This document shows positions 44,142 through 51,722 of a DNA stretch of 53,760 nt, in pieces (the stretch's first letter is position 1; every line of letters starts with the position of its first letter). The stretch is taken from NCBI GenBank assembly GCA_031549115.1, contig JAVBQJ010000052.1:1-53760 (forward strand), given 5' to 3'. Position numbers and translations under genes: made by a program. The DNA is from JAVBQJ01 sp031549115. Lineage in GTDB: Bacteria > Verrucomicrobiota > Lentisphaeria > Victivallales > Victivallaceae. The notes under the pieces are model-generated. The model saw nothing but the letters and a program-made list of their open reading frames with translations. It was not told the origin of the DNA and searched no databases.

Positions 44142-46466
44142 TCAGAGAGCAAAGGGCGCCGGCAGTGCGGCAATTCGCGGCAGCCAATGGGTGCGGAAAT
44201 GGGCGAAATCAAATGGCGGATGACCGCACACACAATGATTTCCGTGTTTGGAGCCATCGCTCAATTCCCATTCCAGCAGGATCAGCCGTTGCTCGGTGGT
44301 GCAGCACCGGATCCGGGTAACTTCGGCGATCGTGCCCGGCGGCACCGAAAAATGCCCATCGTACCAGACTTCGTCCTTTTCCGCATCCCAAACGCGCAGC
44401 TTGCCGGTATGCGTTTCGGATGAATCGTTCACCGTCAGAATCCGCCGGTGCCAGGATTCCGCCTCGTCGACCAGGCACAGAAGCGGCTGCTGGAGCCGTC
44501 GCAAGTAGTGATAGGCCAACTTCGGAACGAAATAGTAATCGACGACCGCGTCGGAAAATTGCGGCCAGCAGTCGATCAGATTCCACCACAGCATGCCGCT
44601 GATCTTCCAGCGCCCGCGCGCCAGCTCCAGAAAATATTTTTTGGCCTCCGCCTGGCAGAGCTGGCTGGCCAGGACGAAATCTTCCAGGCACTCGGGTTCG
44701 AATCCGAACATCTCTTTGACCTGATCGAACATCAGTTGAATCCGGTAGTTCAAAAAAGTGCTGTCCGGCCAATACGGATTGCTGGCGTGGTAATTCCACT
44801 GTTCATTGCCGCGCCCCGGCCACCATGCTTCCGGTGCGGTAAAACGCTTGATCGACTGTACCGCCGGCGCGCCGTGATAGCCGATTTCACTGACGAATGA
44901 CGCACGCGTATTGCGGTAAAAATCACTCTTGAAATAGTCGCGCGGTCCCCACAAATGCTGCTCCGGCGTCAGGAGGTCGGGCGTCGTCCCGCGTTGGCGC
45001 GCCAGCGCCCCGGCCTCGGGCGAGAACCACGGCGAGCTGCAGAGGTAGGGGCGCCCGGGATCGTGCTGCGCGCAGATTTCCGGCAAAACTTCGCGGGTCA
45101 GGCGGTTGTCTTTCGGATCCAGATGTGCCCACCAGGCGTTGCCGTCACACTCGTTGTCGCCGGACCACAGGGCGATCGAAGGGTGATGCCGCAAACGTTT
45201 CACCACACTTTCGGCCTCCTCGCGCAACGCGGCTTGAAACGACGCGTCCTGCGGGTAATTCGTACACGCCATCATGAAATCATGCCAGACCAAAATGCCC
45301 TCCCGGTCGCACCGGTCGAAAAACGCGTCCGGTTCGTAACTCCCGCCGCCCCACAAACGCAGCATGTTGCAGTCGAGCTCCACGGCCATATCCAGAATCC
45401 GTCCGATGCGCTCCGGACTGCGGGAATGCAGCGCGTCCGCCGGGACATGATTGAAGCCGAACACCCGGACCGGCACGTCGTTGACGATAAACTGGAAGTC
45501 CGGGTCGGGGCCGTCTTGCGCGAGTTCCGCCATGCGCAACTCCAGCTTGCGGAAGCCCCAGTGAAGCGTTTTTTCGCACAACTGCGTACCGCCGCGCATT
45601 AACCGGGCGCGCACGGTGTAGAGGTTGGGCGCTCCGTAATGGCGCGGCCACCACAGACATGCCTCCGGGATTTCCGCCGCCAACATGCCGCGGTCGGTTC
45701 GAACCGCGGTGTCGACCCGCCAGCGTGAGTCGCCGCATTCGCCGGTAATCGCCAGTTGCAGCGGCTCCAGGCAATCTTCGTCATCGGGCAGGGCCAGGTG
45801 ATAAAGCAGGCGCAGCAGCAGCTTTTCCGGCGAAAAATGCAGCAGATTCCAATGCAGCTCGCGGATGGCGTATACGGGAACCTCGCGGATTTCGACATGG
45901 CCGAACAGTCCTCCCAGCGCCATGCGCGGCGCGATATCCCAGCCCCACACGTGCGCGCTTTTGCGGATGTGCAAAATCTCCATGTTGAAGTCGTAGGCCG
46001 TCGTTTCGGCGCAGCGAAACGGATACGTGCGCGCTTTCCGGTTGGCGCTGGCCAGATGGACGCAGAGGGTGTTTTCTCCCGGCCGCAAAAGTCCGGTAAT
46101 GCGGAATGCATGGGGAATCAGGGCATTCTCCATGCGTCCGATTTCCTGCCCATTGAGGAATACGCACCCCAGGCAGTCGACACCGGAAAAACAAAGCTCC
46201 AGCTCCCGCGTTTTCCCGTCATATGAGAATTCGCGCCGGAAAACCCATTCATAGAATTCATACGGCCGGAGCGCCTGTGCGTTCAATTCTTTGTAAGGGT
46301 CGGCGATTCGTCCGGCCCGGTACAGCTCCAGTTCCAGATTCCCCGGTACGGTCGCCGCGGTGGCGAATTCCGGCGCCGCCAGTGCTTGCTGCGGGGTGCC
46401 GTGCGGAATTTCCCGCCGCCCGGTCAATTGCCAGGTGCCGTCGAGGTCGAGAGAAAACAGGTTCAT
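44142..46466 (-). CDS. GH2 beta-mannosidase
   Basis: A 774-residue GH2 enzyme. It has the N-terminal jelly-roll (LDLDGTWQLTGRR, ending near 195), an immunoglobulin-like domain, and a TIM barrel with acid/base E439 in LWSGDNECDG and nucleophile E527 in SFVSEIGYHGAP. NMLRLWGGGSYEPDAFFD is typical of beta-mannosidases. There is no signal peptide, so it is probably cytoplasmic, cleaving beta-mannosides from short oligosaccharides. AAGGA seven bases upstream supports the start. It is divergent from the GntR/LacI-type regulator at 46837, which may control it, and convergent with the GH106-like gene. Confidence 0.88.
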   Translation of the reverse strand: MNLFSLDLDGTWQLTGRREIPHGTPQQALAAPEFATAATVPGNLELELYRAGRIADPYKELNAQALRPYEFYEWVFRREFSYDGKTRELELCFSGVDCLGCVFLNGQEIGRMENALIPHAFRITGLLRPGENTLCVHLASANRKARTYPFRCAETTAYDFNMEILHIRKSAHVWGWDIAPRMALGGLFGHVEIREVPVYAIRELHWNLLHFSPEKLLLRLLYHLALPDDEDCLEPLQLAITGECGDSRWRVDTAVRTDRGMLAAEIPEACLWWPRHYGAPNLYTVRARLMRGGTQLCEKTLHWGFRKLELRMAELAQDGPDPDFQFIVNDVPVRVFGFNHVPADALHSRSPERIGRILDMAVELDCNMLRLWGGGSYEPDAFFDRCDREGILVWHDFMMACTNYPQDASFQAALREEAESVVKRLRHHPSIALWSGDNECDGNAWWAHLDPKDNRLTREVLPEICAQHDPGRPYLCSSPWFSPEAGALARQRGTTPDLLTPEQHLWGPRDYFKSDFYRNTRASFVSEIGYHGAPAVQSIKRFTAPEAWWPGRGNEQWNYHASNPYWPDSTFLNYRIQLMFDQVKEMFGFEPECLEDFVLASQLCQAEAKKYFLELARGRWKISGMLWWNLIDCWPQFSDAVVDYYFVPKLAYHYLRRLQQPLLCLVDEAESWHRRILTVNDSSETHTGKLRVWDAEKDEVWYDGHFSVPPGTIAEVTRIRCCTTEQRLILLEWELSDGSKHGNHCVCGHPPFDFAHFRTHWLPRIAALPAPFAL

Positions 46467-46710
46467 ACGGACTTCCTTACTGTGTCATGGTTAAAAATGT
46501 TGTTCCGGTTCTTGGCGATACGATACCATCAAGTGCGGCTCTCCGGAAATAGAAAACGTTCGAAAGATCGAAATATGTGAGCCATACCGGACAAGTGAGC
46601 GAATCCATTTGCCGCGATACGGCATTTTCATCGCTTCGGAGCAGCGGGAACACTTTCGCCTCCGGTAAAAGCGAGCAGGAGATTCCGGGAGGGAGGGCAG
46701 GCAATTGCGG

Positions 46711-46722
46711 TGAGCTAGCTCA
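46711..46722. promoter_or_regulatory. 12-base perfect palindrome, candidate operator
   Basis: TGAGCTAGCTCA lies in the divergent region, about 50 bases upstream of the regulator's -35 box. GntR- and LacI-type proteins usually bind such palindromes, so it could be the site of the neighbouring regulator. A single copy only. Confidence 0.4.
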
Positions 46723-46770
46723 TTGCGCCGAACCCCCTATGTTTTTTGAGAAAATTAAAAACCGGATGTA

Positions 46771-46799
46771 TTGACTTTGGTTTTTTTCTGCACTATACT
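46771..46799 (+). promoter_or_regulatory. sigma-70 promoter of the GntR/LacI-type regulator
   Basis: TTGACT (46771-46776) and TATACT (46794-46799) with exact 17-base spacing, 37 bases before the start codon at 46837. This is one of the best consensus matches in the window. Confidence 0.75.
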
Positions 46800-46836
46800 T
46801 AGCGGTGTAAGGTAATAACGAAAGGGACGGGCCGAT

Positions 46837-47997
46837 ATGAACTGCAAACTGGAGATCGTGTGGAATACTCATACGCCCAAGTATATTCAGCTGGCCAACG
46901 CGATCGAGAAGTGGATTGCCCGGGAACAATTGCCGACCGGAAGCCGGCTGCCGTCCACCCGCCAATTGGCCAACCGCTACCAGTTGACCACCGAAACGGT
47001 GAATCGCGGTTTGCGGGAGTTGCTGAGCCGCAAGGTGATTTCGCGCCGCATCGGCTCCGGGACTTATGTGGGCACCGCGCAGCAGACAGTACGGATCGGC
47101 CTGGTTTGCAACACCTTGTTCTTGCCGGACAATTCGTATGTGTCGCCGTTTTTGATCGCCATCGGCCACTTCTGGCGCGAACGCGGATTCGACCTGCTCA
47201 CTTTGGTGCGGGATTGCGGGCAGTATGAGGCGGTCTTCGCGGAATTCAATCTGGCCGGGCTGTTTGTTTTCGGGCCGGATGAGAACGGCATTGCCCGGAT
47301 CAACCAACTCCGGGAAGTGGCGCTGCCGGTGGTCGGCTTCGGCGTTCCGGAACCGGGAACCAACCCGGCTTTATTCGGATTGAACTCCAGCGGGACGGTG
47401 ACCAGCCAGGTCAATTACCTGTTGCGCCTGGGGCACCGGCGGATCGCCCTGATCGGGAATCCGCGTACCTACAGTGACCGGGTGCGCGAACAGGAGATGA
47501 TCCGCTGCCTGTGGGAAAAACGCATCCCGTTCAATCCGGACAGCATTATTTATGCCGCGCCGGATCAACGGCTGATCGACAATGCGCACTTTCTCGCGTT
47601 GATGACCGGACCGGAACGCCCGACGGCGCTGCTGTTGTTGGATGGCGAAAAGGCGATTTCCCTGTCTGAAGCACTGGCGCAAATGCAGTTGCGCATTCCC
47701 GAAGACGTCAGCGTCATGGGCGCGGACGATCACGATTGGGCGACCGTCCTGATGCCGGCTCTGACGGTTTTCCGGCAGCCGGTCGACAAGATGGCGTGCC
47801 AGGCCTGCGAGCAGCTCTGGCGCATGATTCACCGGGAACCGCTGCTGGTCAAGACGCTTTTCCGGGCGGAGTTGATTCTGCGGCAGAGCTGCTCCGCGCC
47901 ACCGGCGGATGCCGGTTCGGAGCCCGCGACCGTCGGTGAAAATACGGAAAAGGAAACCGATCCCGTAATCGTATACCATATTGCAAACTCAAAATAA
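46837..47997 (+). CDS. GntR-type DNA-binding domain fused to LacI-type sugar sensor
   Basis: A 386-residue regulator. The first 80 residues are a GntR winged helix (IQLANAIEKWIAREQLPTGS, LPSTRQLANRYQLTTETVNR, ISRRIGSGTYVG). Residues about 85-350 are a periplasmic-binding-protein-like sensor of the LacI/GalR kind (VGFGVPEPG, HRRIALIGNPRTY, ISVMGADDHDW-like SVMGADDHDW). This is the layout of AraR-type regulators, which release DNA when a sugar binds. It is followed directly by a pseudopilin and two large hydrolases and faces a beta-mannosidase, the probable targets. A long low-complexity tail ends the protein. Confidence 0.88.
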   Translation: MNCKLEIVWNTHTPKYIQLANAIEKWIAREQLPTGSRLPSTRQLANRYQLTTETVNRGLRELLSRKVISRRIGSGTYVGTAQQTVRIGLVCNTLFLPDNSYVSPFLIAIGHFWRERGFDLLTLVRDCGQYEAVFAEFNLAGLFVFGPDENGIARINQLREVALPVVGFGVPEPGTNPALFGLNSSGTVTSQVNYLLRLGHRRIALIGNPRTYSDRVREQEMIRCLWEKRIPFNPDSIIYAAPDQRLIDNAHFLALMTGPERPTALLLLDGEKAISLSEALAQMQLRIPEDVSVMGADDHDWATVLMPALTVFRQPVDKMACQACEQLWRMIHREPLLVKTLFRAELILRQSCSAPPADAGSEPATVGENTEKETDPVIVYHIANSK

Positions 47998-48023
47998 CCC
48001 AACTTTCACGAAAGGAACGCATC

Positions 48024-48767
48024 ATGAAAAGCAGACTTCAGCTGTCCCGTACCGCAATGACGGTAAAAAATACATTCACATTGATAGAATTGCTCGTTGT
48101 GATTGCCATCATTGCGATCCTCGCCAGCATGTTGCTGCCGGCGCTCGCCAAAGCGCGCGCCGCGGCCCAGGCGACGAAGTGTTTGAACAACCAGAAGCAA
48201 CTGGCGCAGTTCGCTTTCATCTACACCACGAACGCCGACGACACCTTGTTCCCGACCAGCGGCTTGCGCTGGGTGAACTACATTCTGTACACCGCCGGCG
48301 ACATCACCGATTCGGCTTATCTCGGACTGGACACCTGGTACACGCTGGGCGCAGTCGAAGGCTTGAAGTTGAAGCCGAAATTACTGGTCTGCGGCTCTTC
48401 GCCTGCTCCCGATTCGCCGTGCTCCTATGCGGCCAACAACAACAACAATTTTTGCGACGGTGCGAAGCTGGGCGGCGTCACCGGTTCTCCCTCAGCGAAA
48501 GCATTATTCGCCGACGCGCCGCTGCTGGCGGAAGGCTGGCTGGGCATGGCTTTCATGGGCGGGGAAACCATCGGCTATTATCACAACAGCGGCGAAAGCT
48601 GGAATTACTACTCCGGCGAATGGTGCAAGGCCCCGCTTTACGGCGACGGTCATAATGTCGTCAACAGCAAAGGCCGTTCGAATGTCGCCTATCTGGACGG
48701 GCATGCCGCGCCGCGCAAATGGGATGAGCCGAACAACGTCGGTGATTTCGACACCACCAAGGAATAA
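48024..48767 (+). CDS. type II-like pseudopilin, second copy
   Basis: A 247-residue protein. Its signal region FTLIELLVVIAIIAI and the following LPALAKARAAAQATKC are almost identical to the pseudopilin at 34790. The globular part is different (YTTNADDTLFPTSGLRW, SYAANNNNNFCDG). It ends with a SNVAYLDGHAAPRKW block that occupies the same place as the FDGHVES block of the first. The residue before the Phe is Thr, not Gly. A 17-residue N-terminal leader precedes the signal. AAAGGA seven bases upstream sets the start. It is again placed just before a large secreted hydrolase. Confidence 0.85.
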   Translation: MKSRLQLSRTAMTVKNTFTLIELLVVIAIIAILASMLLPALAKARAAAQATKCLNNQKQLAQFAFIYTTNADDTLFPTSGLRWVNYILYTAGDITDSAYLGLDTWYTLGAVEGLKLKPKLLVCGSSPAPDSPCSYAANNNNNFCDGAKLGGVTGSPSAKALFADAPLLAEGWLGMAFMGGETIGYYHNSGESWNYYSGEWCKAPLYGDGHNVVNSKGRSNVAYLDGHAAPRKWDEPNNVGDFDTTKE

Positions 48768-48771
48768 TGAC

Positions 48772-51720
48772 ATGAAGTACAACATGTGTTGCCGCGCCGG
48801 AGTTGTGTTTTGCCTGATCGGGGCGCTGGGGCTCTCCGCCGGAATATTTCCCGGCGACCCCATGGAGATCTCCGGCACGGAGCTGCGCGATGAAATGATC
48901 TCCGCCACCGGGCCGGTGGCGCTGGAACCGGGGGCGGCCTACCGCTTCCAATACCGGCTGGATGCGGAGGCCGACCGGCCTGCCACGGTCGTGTCCTGCT
49001 GCGGGCCGGCGGCGCAGGCGCTGGAGCTGGACGCAGGAGAACATCTCCGGCAGTTGCGCTTCCGGGTTCCGGCCGGAAGCGGGAATACCGGCGAGGCCGC
49101 GGTCGGCATTTACGCCGGCTCCGGCAAATTCACCTTCCGCGATTTCGTGTTGGAGAAAGTGCTCCCGGTCTGGGGCCGCGTCGGTGGTATGGAGCTGGGG
49201 ACGAACGAAATTCTGGACGGCAATCATTATGTGGCGGTCGGTTCGGGGTGGGACGGCGAAAGCCTTTTCCGCTTTGTCCGGGAACCGGCGGAAGCTTCTT
49301 CGTACTGGTGGGTCATCAAGCCGGGGCTGCCGCTGGTCTGCCACTTCAATCTGGCGGGCCGGGCCTTTACCTCCGGCCGGTTGACCGGCTGGGGCTGGGG
49401 CTGGAACAATGCGGTTCTGACGGTGTCGATTTCGACCGATGGCGAACACTACCGGACGCTGGAGCAATACACGCAGGAGCATGTGGAGGATATCACCCTT
49501 GATGCGGAACTCTTCCCGGCGGTCGATTTGCTCGTGAAGTATGAAGTGACTCCGGCGGATCCGGCGCGCGGCGCCAGTATTCACCTGAGCAGCAACAAAT
49601 TCGAGGCCGAAGTCACCGGTCCGGAGTTGATCGCCGCCGGGGAGCGGAGTCTGGCGGTGGTTTCCCGGGAGGAACAGAGCACGCTGGCGCTGTCGCAATT
49701 CGGCACCGGCGCCGTCGGGGTGACCGCAGCGGGCGAAGTGCGCAATTTGAGTGGTGAGGCCGTCGCCTATACGCCGACACTCAAGCTGACCTATGCCGAC
49801 GGCACGGCCATCGGCATAACCGGCGAAACGCAGCGGCTTGCCCCCCGCGGCACATGCGCCTTTGCTCTGGAACTGCCGTATGGGCGCGGGCCGGCCGGCG
49901 ATGCCGTCATTGAACTGGAGTGGCAGCCCAACGGCCCGACGGTGCGGATGGATACATTTATTGCGCCATTGTACGACTCCAGGGCCGGCGAACTTCTGGC
50001 GGCGACGCCGGACGGCGCTGTCTGGACGCTCTCGAGCGCGTGGAAGGTTTCCGAACACCGGCAGGTGCCCGAAAGTACCGGCAGCGCGGTGCAGATCAGC
50101 GCGGCGCGCGACGAATTCGAATCCCGCCAGTTGGTGATTTCACCGAAACGCGACCTGCGCCACTTCCAAATCGAATTTTCCGATCTGCATAACGCCGACG
50201 GTGCCCGGCTTGCGGCGGATTGCCTGGAGGCCAGATATATGGCGTATTTGCCGGTGGCGGCGCCGTCGGATTCCTGGGGTGCGGCCGGAATGTGGCCGGA
50301 TCCGCTGGTTCCGATGCCGGCAGCGGGACTCTCGCTGGCAAGCGGACGGAACCACCCGCTCTGGCTCACGCTGAAAACGCCTGCCGACGCCGCCTCCGGC
50401 ACATATACCGGGACGATCGCGTTGCGCGCGGACGATTATTATCAAGAGGTCCCGATTCAGGTGCGCGTCTTTGACTTCACGTTGCCGGAGCGGATGACGG
50501 CGGTGAACAATCACGGCTTCGGCCTGGAGGCGGTGTACGACATTCACAATATGTGGAACGCTTCGGACGCGGACAAAGAGCGCCTGGCGGCGATGTATTG
50601 GGAGTTGATTCGGGATATGCGCATGTCGGTGCCGTGGCCGGCTCAGCAGGCGAAATTCAAGAGCGAATTTCCCGCGCTGACCGTCGACAGCGATTTGTCG
50701 GCGCTTCAGGTCAAAATCGATTGGAGCGAATGGGACAAATACATGGATCTGGCGTACAGGAAATACCGGATGAACGCATTCAGTGTTCCTTATCCGGTGG
50801 GCTTCTGGGCGGCAAGCACGCAAGTCGGCCCCTCGCAGTATCCGGAATGGGCGCCCGATACCCCCCAGTTCCGCGCCCTGACCATTGCTTACATGCAGGA
50901 GGTGGAGAAGCATTACCAAGAGAAGGGCTGGCTCGACTGCGCTTTCACCTACGCTTTCGACGAACCGCAGCCGGATTTGTTCCCGCTGGCCCGACAGGTC
51001 CTGGGGTATATGAAAGAGGGGGCCCCCGGCGTACGCAATTTCGTCACCCGCGGTTATATCCCGGAATTGGAGGATGTCGTGGATATCTGGTGTCCGACCG
51101 CCGGCAAGCTGAACTTCGACCGGCTGCGGGAAATGCAGCAGCGCGGCGCCAAGCTCTGGTGGTATATGTGCGGCTATCCCAAGGCGCCCTGTCCCTCGGA
51201 CAACATCGACCATCCGGCGGTCGACATGCGGGTCTGGCTGTGGAGCACCTGGCGCGAAGGGCTCGACGGCGTCATGCTCTGGGGCAGCAATCACTGGGGA
51301 TCGGCCGATCAGTACAAATCCGCCGAAAACAATCCATGGGCGAAATGCGCGGTGCGCGATGTGGTCAACAACACCTGGAGCAACGGCGACGGCCGGACGA
51401 TTTATCCGCCGCTGCGCGCCGTCGATCCGGCGGTGACGGAGCCCATCCTGGAGCCGCCGGTGCCGACGCTGCGGCTGGCCATGCTGCGCGACGGCGTGGA
51501 GGATTACGAGTATTTCGTCATCCTGAAGAAGCTGTTGGCCGAAAAACGCGGAAGCCTCGATGCGGAAACCGCGGCCCGGTACGAAGCTCTTTTGCAGGTC
51601 GATCCGCAGATCGTGACGACGCTGGATCATTACAACTGGGATCCGGCTTTCCTCGAAGCGCAGCGCCTGGCTGTCGCCGTCGCGATTGAAGAGCTGCAAA
51701 AAATACCGCAGGAGCAATGA
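48772..51720 (+). CDS. secreted DUF4091-type glycoside hydrolase
   Basis: A 982-residue protein with a short signal peptide (MKYNMCCRAGVVFCLIGALGLSAG). N-terminal beta domains (about 30-480) are followed by a domain typical of DUF4091/GH-like proteins: RNHPLWLTLKTPADAASGTY, FDFTLPERMTAV, YAFDEPQPD and the closing RLAMLRDGVEDYEYFVIL. The last motif is the family's C-terminal hallmark. Enzymatic activity is not established for most relatives; a TIM-barrel hydrolase is likely. ATG 48772 is chosen because AAGGA lies eight bases upstream; the frame is open much further into the pseudopilin gene and is an artefact. It is three bases from the next gene. Confidence 0.8.
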   Translation: MKYNMCCRAGVVFCLIGALGLSAGIFPGDPMEISGTELRDEMISATGPVALEPGAAYRFQYRLDAEADRPATVVSCCGPAAQALELDAGEHLRQLRFRVPAGSGNTGEAAVGIYAGSGKFTFRDFVLEKVLPVWGRVGGMELGTNEILDGNHYVAVGSGWDGESLFRFVREPAEASSYWWVIKPGLPLVCHFNLAGRAFTSGRLTGWGWGWNNAVLTVSISTDGEHYRTLEQYTQEHVEDITLDAELFPAVDLLVKYEVTPADPARGASIHLSSNKFEAEVTGPELIAAGERSLAVVSREEQSTLALSQFGTGAVGVTAAGEVRNLSGEAVAYTPTLKLTYADGTAIGITGETQRLAPRGTCAFALELPYGRGPAGDAVIELEWQPNGPTVRMDTFIAPLYDSRAGELLAATPDGAVWTLSSAWKVSEHRQVPESTGSAVQISAARDEFESRQLVISPKRDLRHFQIEFSDLHNADGARLAADCLEARYMAYLPVAAPSDSWGAAGMWPDPLVPMPAAGLSLASGRNHPLWLTLKTPADAASGTYTGTIALRADDYYQEVPIQVRVFDFTLPERMTAVNNHGFGLEAVYDIHNMWNASDADKERLAAMYWELIRDMRMSVPWPAQQAKFKSEFPALTVDSDLSALQVKIDWSEWDKYMDLAYRKYRMNAFSVPYPVGFWAASTQVGPSQYPEWAPDTPQFRALTIAYMQEVEKHYQEKGWLDCAFTYAFDEPQPDLFPLARQVLGYMKEGAPGVRNFVTRGYIPELEDVVDIWCPTAGKLNFDRLREMQQRGAKLWWYMCGYPKAPCPSDNIDHPAVDMRVWLWSTWREGLDGVMLWGSNHWGSADQYKSAENNPWAKCAVRDVVNNTWSNGDGRTIYPPLRAVDPAVTEPILEPPVPTLRLAMLRDGVEDYEYFVILKKLLAEKRGSLDAETAARYEALLQVDPQIVTTLDHYNWDPAFLEAQRLAVAVAIEELQKIPQEQ

Positions 51721-51722
51721 CT

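Larger units (their letters stand above)
46467..46836. other. divergent regulatory region between beta-mannosidase and regulator
   Basis: About 370 bases without a supported gene. It contains a clear sigma-70 promoter for the regulator and a 12-base palindrome, listed separately. The minus-strand promoter of the mannosidase must also lie here. A TTCGAA-centred palindrome near 46560 is a possible further site. Confidence 0.55.

Noticed and set aside
46461..46488. Possible AraC-type repeat at the mannosidase start (GTTCAT and TGTCAT)
   Set aside because: Spacing is 22 and the second word is imperfect; no matching -10 box at 21 bases.
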